From NCBI GenBank assembly GCA_934511545.1, contig CAKSWM010000110.1, forward strand, positions 1 to 5,356: a stretch of DNA of 5,356 nt. Direction: 5' to 3'. The notes beneath the pieces are model-generated. The model was not told the origin of the DNA. It was given only the letters and a program-made list of their open reading frames with translations, and made no database searches. Source of the DNA: an uncultured Oscillospiraceae bacterium (GTDB lineage: Bacteria; Bacillota; Clostridia; Oscillospirales; Oscillospiraceae). Every line of letters begins with the position of its first letter. The first letter of the stretch is position 1. Positions 1 to 5,356 of the stretch are shown here, piece by piece. Position numbers and translations under genes: made by a program.

Positions 1-1853
1 GTCCAGCCGGGGGCGTAGCGTCCGAACACGGTGAAGGTCCCGCGCGGGGTGCAGTCTCCGGCGCCGGAACCGCAGAGATATTCGTGTATCAGCGTCCAGT
101 TACCCTTTGAGCCCTCGAAAATATTGACGCGCTGATATGTAAGGTTGACCCAGATTATATATTTCGAGGTGCTGGAATAGCCCTTGGCATTCATCCAGAT
201 CGTCTTGGTCTGCTGGTCGTAATCATTGTCGAGCGCCCACTGGAGAGTGTAGTTTCCGGCATAGCGCGAGGTAACGGTCGAGAGCACACGGTTGACCTCG
301 TAGCGCTCGAACCATGCTTCGTCGTGGTTTTCGACCTCAATAACGGCAGAGGCGGACAGCTGCTGCACCTCGCCGATCTCCGTGGTATTGTCGAGGACGT
401 ATTTAAGCTCGCTGGATGCAGCCATATCGCGTGTATAATTGAAGTTATAGGTTATCGTGCTTACGCCGCCCTCGGTAACGGTAATGGCCCCGGTGCTGAG
501 CACCTTGCCGTCGAGATACCATGTACCGGTGCAGGCAACGTCCTTGCGGACGTTTTCGAAGGTGACGGACGCCTTGAGCGTTTCGCCGGCGGGCAGAAAC
601 TCGGGGCAGTCGAGCACAAGACTGACGTCACGTATGCCGGGGTCGCGGTCATCGACGAAATTGCCGTAGGTCAGCTTGACATCTGCGTCCAGCGCCTCGA
701 GCGTGTAAGTCTCGGCATAGCCGGAGCCCTTTACAACGACTCCGGAGCCGGAAACGATAAGGTCGGTGACATTGCCGTTCACTATAACGGTGTTGCCCTC
801 GCCGCCGACGCGCAGAGTTCCCACCGAGATGCCCGGATTGACCGTTACGGTGTTGCCGCTTCCGGAGACGAGAACGCTTTTTGCGGAGCCGCAGATATAA
901 ACGCTGCGGCCGCAGCCGATCATCTCGACGGTTTTAAGACTGCCGCCCAGGTTTATGACGCCCTTGCCGTCGCCGACTGCGACGGTCTGTATGTCGGATG
1001 CGGAGTCAACGGTATAGGCGAGGTTTCCGCTGTTGTTTGCTATGACAAGACGCTCAATGCGGTTGCCGTAGAAGCTGGATACGCCGATCTGCTCTGAACG
1101 TATCGTGAGCCGCGGCGCGGTAACGCTGCGCAGGGTCACAAAGTCTGCGTTCGCCGCGAGCCACACGCTGCCGGTGAAGCGTGTGCCGTTCAGTTCCGCG
1201 TTTCCGGAGAGCACCGCGCTTCCGCTTATGCTTCCGGCGCGGTCAGAGCTGACAAAGTTCTCGGCCACGCGGTAAAGAACGGTGACAAACTCGGCGCGGG
1301 TTATGCCGCTTGAGAGCTGGAGCGAGCGGTTATAGCCCTGTATGTATCCGGCCTCGACAAGGGAGGCGATGATGCGGGCATCCTCACCGCCGAGGGCGGA
1401 GAAATCGGAGTATGCCGCGGCAGCCGTATAGTCGGGCTCCGCCATGGAGAGCTGGAACGCGCGCGAAAGCATCTTGAATGCCTCCAGACGGGTCATCGCG
1501 GCGTTGAGGTCGCCGGTCTTTTCACTTATCAGACCGAGATGCAGAGCCTGTCCCGCGGCTTCGGCATACCATTCGTTTCCGGAGAGACCCAGCCCGGCGA
1601 CGCTGTCGCCCTTTTCGGCGGCGAGCACGCGGCAGAGTATGGTTATCATCTGAGCCACGGTGATGCGGGCGTCGGGGCGTATCGTGGAATCCTCGAAGCC
1701 CTTGAGAAGCCCGTCCGAATATGCCTTTTCCATCGTTTTTTCCGCCCAGTGGCCGGATATGTCCTTAAACCCGGAAAAGTCCGCGAATGCGCCCCCGGCG
1801 CAGCCAAGAACGAGCGAAACCGCTATGATGAGGGATAAAAGCTTTTTTTTCAT
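1..1853 (-). CDS. SLH-domain L,D-transpeptidase (YkuD family), 3' end cut by window
   Basis: Exported cell-wall enzyme, with 617 residues visible and the frame running off the left edge. Order of parts: signal peptide 1-24 (MKKK, hydrophobic core, AFA before D25); SLH domains at about 29-77 (FKDISGHWAE), 90-136 and 148-197 (ending ITRAEFVTVLYRVA); a beta-solenoid-like Gly/Val/Asn-rich region 205-380; an Ig-like stretch about 382-505; then the start of a YkuD domain from about 564 (YIIWVNLTYQRVNIFEG, then CTPRGTFTV at 601-609). YkuD enzymes form 3-3 peptidoglycan cross-links through a Cys in an SHGC-type motif. That motif is beyond the edge, so activity cannot be judged. SLH domains normally bind a secondary cell-wall polymer. 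The start is set by AGGAG (1860-1864) six bases before ATG, which is followed by an A8 run. C18 (VLGC) resembles a weak lipobox, so lipid anchoring is an alternative. The gene has its own promoter, so it is probably monocistronic or first in its unit. Domain calls come from motif reading only. Confidence 0.93.
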   Translation of the reverse strand, partial: MKKKLLSLIIAVSLVLGCAGGAFADFSGFKDISGHWAEKTMEKAYSDGLLKGFEDSTIRPDARITVAQMITILCRVLAAEKGDSVAGLGLSGNEWYAEAAGQALHLGLISEKTGDLNAAMTRLEAFKMLSRAFQLSMAEPDYTAAAAYSDFSALGGEDARIIASLVEAGYIQGYNRSLQLSSGITRAEFVTVLYRVAENFVSSDRAGSISGSAVLSGNAELNGTRFTGSVWLAANADFVTLRSVTAPRLTIRSEQIGVSSFYGNRIERLVIANNSGNLAYTVDSASDIQTVAVGDGKGVINLGGSLKTVEMIGCGRSVYICGSAKSVLVSGSGNTVTVNPGISVGTLRVGGEGNTVIVNGNVTDLIVSGSGVVVKGSGYAETYTLEALDADVKLTYGNFVDDRDPGIRDVSLVLDCPEFLPAGETLKASVTFENVRKDVACTGTWYLDGKVLSTGAITVTEGGVSTITYNFNYTRDMAASSELKYVLDNTTEIGEVQQLSASAVIEVENHDEAWFERYEVNRVLSTVTSRYAGNYTLQWALDNDYDQQTKTIWMNAKGYSSTSKYIIWVNLTYQRVNIFEGSKGNWTLIHEYLCGSGAGDCTPRGTFTVFGRYAPGW

Positions 1854-1895
1854 GGTTTTCTCCTGCATTTTGTGGTTAAATTTTGCTATTATATA

Positions 1896-1925
1896 AATAT
1901 ATCTTAATATATACTTTGGCGTCAA
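1896..1925 (-). promoter_or_regulatory. Promoter for the SLH/L,D-transpeptidase gene
   Basis: Read on the minus strand, a -35 TTGACG (1920-1925) and a -10 TATATT (1896-1901) are separated by 18 bases; each matches the vegetative sigma consensus at five of six positions. The site lies in a very AT-rich spacer between the upstream terminator (1956-1993) and the start codon at 1853, giving a leader of about 35 bases. No operator-like repeat is obvious around it. Confidence 0.65.
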
Positions 1926-1955
1926 CAACAATATGAAAACAAAGTTGCCGGCTGG

Positions 1956-1993
1956 AAAAACAAAGCGGCGTGACCCCCTCCGGTCACGCCGCT
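1956..1993 (-). terminator. Intrinsic terminator of the acyltransferase gene, overlapping its stop codon
   Basis: A perfect 12-bp stem pairs 1964-1975 with 1982-1993 around a 6-base loop. On the minus strand it is GC-rich and is followed by TTGTTTTT (1956-1963). The upstream arm contains the last two Ala codons and the TGA stop of the acyltransferase, so a terminating ribosome would cover the arm. The T-rich tract is only on the minus-strand side, so it acts in that direction. Confidence 0.85.
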
Positions 1994-3030
1994 GCTTTGC
2001 ATTTGCCGAAATTTTTAAGCGCCTTTTTCACCGCGCCGATCACCGCGGCGAGAAGCACACTCACTATGGTCACCGCCGCAAAGAGCAGCAGCATCCCCGA
2101 CATTCCCCGGCTGAAAAAGGCTATGGGCCTCAGCAGCTTGATAACGATGACGTGGCAGAAATAGACGTCCATGCTCACGCGCGAGAGAAACCCGACGAAT
2201 CGGTTCAGCGTCCGGTGCTTCTTCACGCACGCGCCGAAGCCCAGAGCCGTGACAAGGATAAGCGGCGCATACAGAAACAGATGCGGCTTGACGGATGTGT
2301 CATATGTGGAAAGCGCCCGGCTCTCCAGAGCATATCCCAGTGCGGCCGCGGCGGACAGCAGAATAAGCAGCGGAAACCGCCTTTTTGCCCAGCGGCAGAG
2401 CTTTTCCAGCGCCCCGGCGGGAACACACATTCCCAGCACGAAGAAGTGTATCCAGGTCAGGGGCGACAGATACAGCAAATTGTCATATGGAAGCAGGTGC
2501 ACTCCAAGACAGGCAAGGTAGGAAAACGTCTGGAATCCAAGGCCGACGGCGAATGAAATTATGGCCGCCGCGCATTTATGCCGGTCAACGAGCCTGCGAA
2601 GAAGCGGATACAGGATATACAACTGTACGATGACGATGATAAAATACAGGTGCGGCGCCGTGGAGCCTTTCAAAATACCTCTGAAGAATCCGGCAAAGTC
2701 CCATGCGGAAACGGCGGTACCGCGGCTGTTATAGGCAAAATATACCGTATACCATATGAGATATGGCAAAACGACCTTCTTCATGCGGCCTATGTAAAAG
2801 CTTCCTATGGAGTATTCGGTTTTTCCCATACCCAGCGCCGCGCCCGAAAGGATAATAAATCCCGGAACGCTGCATCTTGCCGCCTGATTGATCAGATATG
2901 CCAGGTTCATTCCGAACAGTGAGATCCGGCTTTCCGAGAAAATATAGGAACTGGTGATGTGTATAGCGATGACTGACAGCATTAAGACCACTCTTGCATA
3001 GTCAAGCTCCGCAATTCGTTTCTCTTTCAT
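1984..3030 (-). CDS. Integral membrane acyltransferase, acyltransferase-3/OafA family
   Basis: Complete 348-residue polytopic membrane protein with about ten hydrophobic segments. Visible family features: an N-terminal RIAELDYAR run with R13 and H24 spaced as R-X10-H in the first membrane segment (the motif linked to acyl transfer in OafA-like proteins); GFIILSGAALG (58-68), matching the family's SG-containing second segment; HLYFIIVIVQLYILYPLL (127-144), the typical central HLWF-like segment; and DVYFCHVIVI (288-297), matching the late Y-x-x-H segment. Length is normal for a stand-alone acyltransferase-3 domain with no fused SGNH esterase domain. Members move acetyl, succinyl or other acyl groups to surface or wall glycans; the substrate here cannot be read from sequence. 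Start supported by GGAG (3037-3040) six bases upstream. The gene has its own promoter and terminator, so it looks monocistronic. The basic C-terminal tail (KKALKNFGKCK) is probably cytoplasmic. The family call is firm; the role in modifying a wall polymer is inference. Confidence 0.9.
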   Translation of the reverse strand: MKEKRIAELDYARVVLMLSVIAIHITSSYIFSESRISLFGMNLAYLINQAARCSVPGFIILSGAALGMGKTEYSIGSFYIGRMKKVVLPYLIWYTVYFAYNSRGTAVSAWDFAGFFRGILKGSTAPHLYFIIVIVQLYILYPLLRRLVDRHKCAAAIISFAVGLGFQTFSYLACLGVHLLPYDNLLYLSPLTWIHFFVLGMCVPAGALEKLCRWAKRRFPLLILLSAAAALGYALESRALSTYDTSVKPHLFLYAPLILVTALGFGACVKKHRTLNRFVGFLSRVSMDVYFCHVIVIKLLRPIAFFSRGMSGMLLLFAAVTIVSVLLAAVIGAVKKALKNFGKCKAAA

Positions 3031-3078
3031 ATTGTTCTCCGTGCACAGATTTAAGGCAGAATAATCATTTTAAATACA

Positions 3079-3090
3079 ATAAAGCTTTAT
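3079..3090. repeat. 12-bp perfect palindrome in the acyltransferase leader
   Basis: ATAAAGCTTTAT is fully self-complementary and lies between the predicted promoter (3122-3149) and the start codon (3030). It could be an operator or simply chance in AT-rich DNA; no second copy is visible in the window. Confidence 0.3.
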
Positions 3091-3121
3091 GAAATGTTAA
3101 TTCATTTTTTATATATGTAAT

Positions 3122-3149
3122 ATTATACTTGTATTCCCTATATGTTCAA
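3122..3149 (-). promoter_or_regulatory. Promoter for the acyltransferase gene
   Basis: On the minus strand, TTGAAC (3144-3149) and a perfect TATAAT (3122-3127) are 16 bases apart. Transcription would begin near 3115 and leave a leader of about 85 bases before the ATG at 3030. The site lies downstream of the terminator of the preceding unit, which fits an independent transcript. Confidence 0.65.
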
Positions 3150-3183
3150 GTTGTTTTTTGTAATTTTGAAAAGTTCGTATACT

Positions 3184-3214
3184 TATATAAGGACTATTTT
3201 ATGAGATTTGTCAA
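3184..3214 (-). promoter_or_regulatory. Weaker second candidate promoter upstream of the acyltransferase gene
   Basis: A perfect -35 TTGACA (3209-3214) is followed after 19 bases by TATATA (3184-3189), four of six matches to the -10 consensus. The spacing is long, so it ranks below the site at 3122-3149. Confidence 0.25.
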
Positions 3215-3255
3215 ATATGCCACTATTTACATATGGCTAAATCAGACATATCGAA

Positions 3256-3304
3256 TGAATAACAAACACATCCCCCGGTGGAGCCTTTCCACCGGGGGAT
3301 GTGT
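3256..3304 (-). terminator. Intrinsic terminator ending the secreted protein/RCC1 lipoprotein unit
   Basis: A perfect 17-bp stem (3266-3282 with 3288-3304) with a 5-base loop begins 20 bases after the lipoprotein stop codon on the minus strand. It contains a C5/G5 block and is followed by TTGTTATT on the minus strand. The plus-strand side has no T tract, so termination is directional. The downstream T tract is interrupted, but the stem is very strong. Confidence 0.85.
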
Positions 3305-3324
3305 GATTCCAGCTTATCTCGCAA

Positions 3325-4317
3325 TTAGATTTTTGGCACGGGAATTGTCACCGGTCCGGATGCCTCAAGCTCCGTGGAACAAAGCCCACCCATTGAGTTG
3401 TCACCCCAGCCCTCAACAGTTCCGTCCGTTTTGGCCGCAAGCACTAGGTTTCCGTAAATACTGACGGCGGCTGCGCCATCCATGATTTTTTCGGGCTTGT
3501 CATAGCTCTCTCCGCTGCGCGGGTCATATCCGAGCACCCACAGCGCGTTGTCACCGGTTATGTACGTAATGCAGGAGCTGTATTGCGAAGACTCTCCCGC
3601 CGCGACATAGATCACGTCACCGGCGATTTTTTCAGGCTTCTCTCCGCCGTATTCGCCCCAGACCCACAGACTGCCGTCTTTTTTAACCGCCGCGGACGTC
3701 CGGCTTCCGGCAGCAGCCATAACGGTGTCTTTCATGACAGCGTCCTCTTTGCCGCGCTCCCAGAGCTTTCCGTCCGTGCCTATGGCCAGCCATGTTCCGC
3801 TGCCCGCGGATACAAAGGATATGCCGTCCATCAGCTTTTCCGGCTCGGTAAGTGATTTCTTGAAACTCCAGAGTGCGCCGTCATCGGATACCGCGAGGAT
3901 GTCTGTCCCGCTCAGGTCGGCAGAGACGGCGCTTTCCATGAGCAGAACAGGTTCTGGCGCGCAAAAATCTCCAGTTATCGCGGGCGTTCCGAGCAGCCAG
4001 AGCGACCTGTCCTCCTTGAGAAAGAGCGCGGAGCTGTCGGTCGCGAAAACAGAGGACACGCCCTCCGTCACACGCTGGGGGTCCGTCACCAAGTGCTCCC
4101 GAACAGTCGAAAGGTCTTCCGTCCCAAGAGTATCCTCGGTTCCGAAATCTATCCCCCAATAATATGCGCAGCCACTTTCGTCAATGGCAAAGCTGCGGAG
4201 CATTCCCGCTCCGAGCGGAAAACGCTCCGGGAGTGAGACTTCGGCTTTTGTGCCGCAGCCGGAAATGAATATCAGCAATAAAACTGCCGAAAACAAAAAT
4301 GCGGTGAATCTCTTCAT
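3325..4317 (-). CDS. RCC1-repeat lipoprotein, seven-bladed propeller predicted
   Basis: Complete 330-residue exported lipoprotein. Residues 1-21 are a lipoprotein signal (MKRF, hydrophobic core, lipobox I-S-G-C with C21 as the lipidated residue), so it should sit on the outer face of the membrane. The rest reads as seven degenerate RCC1-like units at about 42-90, 91-134, 135-171, 172-203, 204-240, 241-287 and 288-328. Several carry the typical D-G-x-L-W-x-W/L-G core, e.g. KKDGSLWVWGEYG (212-224), GDNALWVLG (255-263) and KTDGTVEGWGDNSMGG (296-311), plus linkers such as PEKIxxG. Seven units is the classical blade number for this fold, so the propeller looks complete. RCC1-like propellers usually bind proteins or carbohydrates; the eukaryotic nucleotide-exchange role cannot be carried over. 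No catalytic motif is seen and the ligand is unknown. The gene follows the 221-residue secreted protein by 49 bases without a terminator, so co-transcription is likely. The fold is fairly sure, the function is not. Confidence 0.88.
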   Translation of the reverse strand: MKRFTAFLFSAVLLLIFISGCGTKAEVSLPERFPLGAGMLRSFAIDESGCAYYWGIDFGTEDTLGTEDLSTVREHLVTDPQRVTEGVSSVFATDSSALFLKEDRSLWLLGTPAITGDFCAPEPVLLMESAVSADLSGTDILAVSDDGALWSFKKSLTEPEKLMDGISFVSAGSGTWLAIGTDGKLWERGKEDAVMKDTVMAAAGSRTSAAVKKDGSLWVWGEYGGEKPEKIAGDVIYVAAGESSQYSSCITYITGDNALWVLGYDPRSGESYDKPEKIMDGAAAVSIYGNLVLAAKTDGTVEGWGDNSMGGLCSTELEASGPVTIPVPKI

Positions 4318-4324
4318 GAGGAAA

Positions 4325-4333
4325 CACCTCCTT
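4325..4333 (-). promoter_or_regulatory. Consensus ribosome binding site of the RCC1 lipoprotein
   Basis: The minus strand reads AAGGAGGTG, a nine-base match to the anti-Shine-Dalgarno end of 16S rRNA, seven bases before ATG at 4317. It fixes this start. The GAGG core can pair with CCTC just before the start codon (4-bp stem, loop TGTTT), which might slightly mask the site. Confidence 0.8.
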
Positions 4334-4366
4334 CTGCGTCAATTAATGAAATGTACTGCAAATGTA

Positions 4367-5032
4367 TTATGCATAAAAAGTATGAGCCAAAATTTCTGTC
4401 TTATCCAATACATAATATCCAGCAACTGTCGAAAACGTGACATTATACGCAACTATTGCATAAGACCCATAGTTTGTGTAAACAGTTCTTGAGAGATTGC
4501 TATATGTCATGTTTGTCGGCTCAAGACTATATGTTGATCCGTTCAATGACGAAAAGTTGCCTGACGAATCCGTAGAATAATATAAGGTGATGCTCCATAC
4601 TAATTCTCTGGTAACAGACATGTTATTATGAGTAAAGGTAACATTTCTAGCTGCCGTATATGTCTGATTACCGCCTGTTCTCTCTATGGCACTGGAACCT
4701 CTTGCAGAAACTTCCCTATCACATGAGGTAATACTTGACGAAGTAAAGTTTACATCTTCTTGCATTGTTGTTGCTAAGTTTTTCAATATAAGGCTATCTA
4801 AGCTGCTAATATCTGATGCATAGAATTCTGCTAAATCAGATTCCGGAATTAAATCAACATCTATTGAATATGTCGTCTGCCCCTCGGTGTATGACCAGTT
4901 TTTCAGATACTCATATACTTCCTGCTGATGAGAAGTGTCTATATTATCGTATGCAGAAGCTGAAGCAATTGACACCATGCCGATAGCAAAGATTAATGCC
5001 AGAACCAACGCTATTTTACTGGTTTTTTTCAT
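4367..5032 (-). CDS. Secreted protein of unknown function, 221 residues
   Basis: I do not recognise a family. Residues 1-27 form a clear Sec signal peptide (KK, hydrophobic core ALVLALIFAIGMV, then ASASA before Y28, a signal peptidase I site). The mature part of about 194 residues has no membrane segment and no wall anchor, so it is probably released or held non-covalently. It has a short acidic/aromatic head (28-100), one Cys (C104), and then a Ser/Thr/Asn/Tyr-rich stretch with alternating hydrophobic residues (RELVWSITLYYS, 142-153; SYAIVAYNVTFSTVAGYYVL, 190-209). That pattern suggests a beta-sandwich. AAGGAG (5039-5044) lies six bases before the ATG and supports the start. It is the first gene of a probable two-gene unit with the RCC1 lipoprotein. 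Its DNA is markedly AT-richer than the neighbours, which could mean transfer or relaxed composition. It could be an exported ligand or substrate partner of the lipoprotein, but nothing in the sequence proves this. Confidence 0.85.
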   Translation of the reverse strand: MKKTSKIALVLALIFAIGMVSIASASAYDNIDTSHQQEVYEYLKNWSYTEGQTTYSIDVDLIPESDLAEFYASDISSLDSLILKNLATTMQEDVNFTSSSITSCDREVSARGSSAIERTGGNQTYTAARNVTFTHNNMSVTRELVWSITLYYSTDSSGNFSSLNGSTYSLEPTNMTYSNLSRTVYTNYGSYAIVAYNVTFSTVAGYYVLDKTEILAHTFYA

Positions 5033-5178
5033 ACTAAGCTCCTTTCAAGATCAAACGACATTTTTATCTGCATCATTCTTTCAGAAATCATAGCCCATTG
5101 GTATCCCCTCCTATTAGTGATACATGAGTGTTCCATTTCCCTATCAAGAAGTCTCGCAAACATTTTTTGAAATATCAT
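5029..5178 (-). CDS. Possible 49-codon small ORF ending in the start of the secreted-protein gene
   Basis: An open frame of 49 codons runs from ATG at 5178 to a TGA that shares the ATGA overlap with the next gene, an arrangement typical of translational coupling. The peptide is Met- and Arg-rich, without signal peptide or membrane segment, and ends MQIKMSFDLERSLV. Against it: the ATG at 5178 lies within about ten bases of the predicted transcription start and has no ribosome binding site. Internal ATGs at 5163, 5136 and 5091 are also poorly placed; the AGGAGGGG at 5105-5112 is 13 bases from 5091. It may be leader sequence read by chance. Confidence 0.25.
   Translation of the reverse strand: MIFQKMFARLLDREMEHSCITNRRGYQWAMISERMMQIKMSFDLERSLV
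5081..5098 (-). other. Possible five-codon upstream ORF with a strong ribosome binding site
   Basis: AGGAGGGG (5105-5112 on the minus strand) is followed after six bases by ATG (5096-5098), which opens the peptide MGYDF and stops at TGA (5081-5083). This is the best Shine-Dalgarno/start pair in the leader, yet it leads only to five codons. It lies about 50 bases before the real gene start and overlaps the 49-codon frame in another phase. It may be a regulatory leader peptide, a ribosome standby site, or the relic of a frameshifted start. Confidence 0.3.
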
Positions 5179-5192
5179 TTAGTTTTGTCACT

Positions 5193-5221
5193 ATTATATA
5201 ATTATTCTCCTGCGGAATCAA
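5193..5221 (-). promoter_or_regulatory. Promoter for the secreted protein/RCC1 lipoprotein operon
   Basis: On the minus strand, TTGATT (5216-5221) and a perfect TATAAT (5193-5198) are separated by the ideal 17 bases. Transcription would begin near 5186 and leave a leader of about 150 bases before the ATG at 5032. That is long for an unregulated gene of this kind and contains the strong AGGAGGGG site at 5105-5112. I do not recognise a known riboswitch in it. Confidence 0.65.
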
Positions 5222-5356
5222 GAATTGTTTGTAATTTTCACCATTTTTGTCTATCCTGATAAATTAGCCACGCAGTTATTGTCAAATATACCCTGCCGGT
5301 TTTTCCCTTTGCGCAGACAGGCAAAGAGATGATCTATCCATTGAAAAATAAAGAAA
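5222..5356. other. Right-edge region without a confirmed gene
   Basis: This AT-rich stretch holds no gene I can support. On the minus strand one frame is open from the edge (5355) to a TAG at 5251-5253, 34 codons, and could be the tail of a truncated upstream gene or chance. A second promoter-like pair, TTGACA (5280-5285) and TATCAG (5256-5261) with 18 bases between, points toward the secreted-protein gene but has a weak -10. An 8-bp stem including one G-U pair (5305-5328) is not followed by a T tract on either strand. Confidence 0.3.

Noticed and set aside
324..1097. 257-codon plus-strand open frame
   Set aside because: It is antisense to the SLH/L,D-transpeptidase gene, whose frame gives recognisable domains. 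GC-rich codon structure opens the opposite strand, and the antisense product resembles nothing I know.
1933..2556. 207-codon plus-strand open frame
   Set aside because: It runs across the terminator and is antisense to the acyltransferase gene. The product is a charged, low-complexity sequence with many His, Arg and Gln residues, typical of a shadow frame.
3129..3464. 111-codon plus-strand open frame
   Set aside because: It begins in the AT-rich promoter region, reads straight through the 17-bp terminator hairpin and enters the lipoprotein gene in antisense. There is no convincing ribosome binding site.
3725..4162. 145-codon plus-strand open frame
   Set aside because: It lies wholly antisense to the RCC1 lipoprotein, and its Ser/Pro-rich product fits an antisense shadow.
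5033..5186. Leader considered as a riboswitch or other known structured RNA
   Set aside because: No conserved core motif of a known class and no strong stem or terminator-antiterminator pair could be seen by eye.
5305..5328. Hairpin near the right edge, considered as a terminator of an upstream gene
   Set aside because: The stem is short, needs a G-U pair, and is followed by A residues rather than T on the minus strand. There is no T tract on the plus strand either.
5282..5341. 19-codon minus-strand ORF starting MDRSSL
   Set aside because: It has no ribosome binding site, is very short and overlaps a longer open frame in another phase; chance is the simplest explanation.

Overview
The window looks like a chromosomal segment of a Gram-positive, probably anaerobic member of the Clostridia. 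An Oscillospirales-type gut bacterium is my best guess. The basis is S-layer homology (SLH) domains joined to an L,D-transpeptidase domain, lipoprotein and Sec signal peptides of Gram-positive type, strong AGGAGG-like ribosome binding sites and vegetative-type promoters in AT-rich spacers between GC-rich genes. No marker gene (rRNA, tRNA, replication gene) is present, so the taxonomy is inference. I see no mobile element, CRISPR array or RNA gene.

All confidently called genes are on the minus strand, so transcription runs from right to left. From 5356 down: (1) an AT-rich leader of about 320 bases (5033-5356) with a good promoter at 5193-5221 and two doubtful small reading frames. (2) A 221-residue secreted protein of unknown function (4367-5032). 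(3) A 330-residue lipoprotein that folds, by its repeats, as a seven-bladed RCC1-type propeller (3325-4317). It starts 49 bases after the previous stop, with no terminator between, so the two probably form one operon that ends at a 17-bp hairpin (3266-3304). (4) A 348-residue membrane acyltransferase of the acyltransferase-3/OafA family (1984-3030) with its own promoter and a terminator whose stem includes the stop codon. (5) A large exported protein read from 1853 leftwards and cut by the window edge: signal peptide, three SLH domains, a beta-solenoid-like region, an Ig-like stretch and the first part of a YkuD L,D-transpeptidase domain. Its catalytic cysteine motif lies outside the window.

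The common theme is the cell envelope: a wall-anchored peptidoglycan cross-linking enzyme, a membrane enzyme likely to acylate a surface or wall glycan, a lipid-anchored propeller and a secreted protein. Each of the three transcription units appears to have its own promoter, so the theme is shared location rather than proven joint function. The secreted protein and its leader are clearly AT-richer than the rest (17 of 60 bases are G or C in 4741-4800, against 40 of 60 in 1141-1200).

I do not see a clearly new system. The most worthwhile leads are the secreted-protein/RCC1-lipoprotein pair with its unusual leader, and the SLH-solenoid-YkuD architecture.
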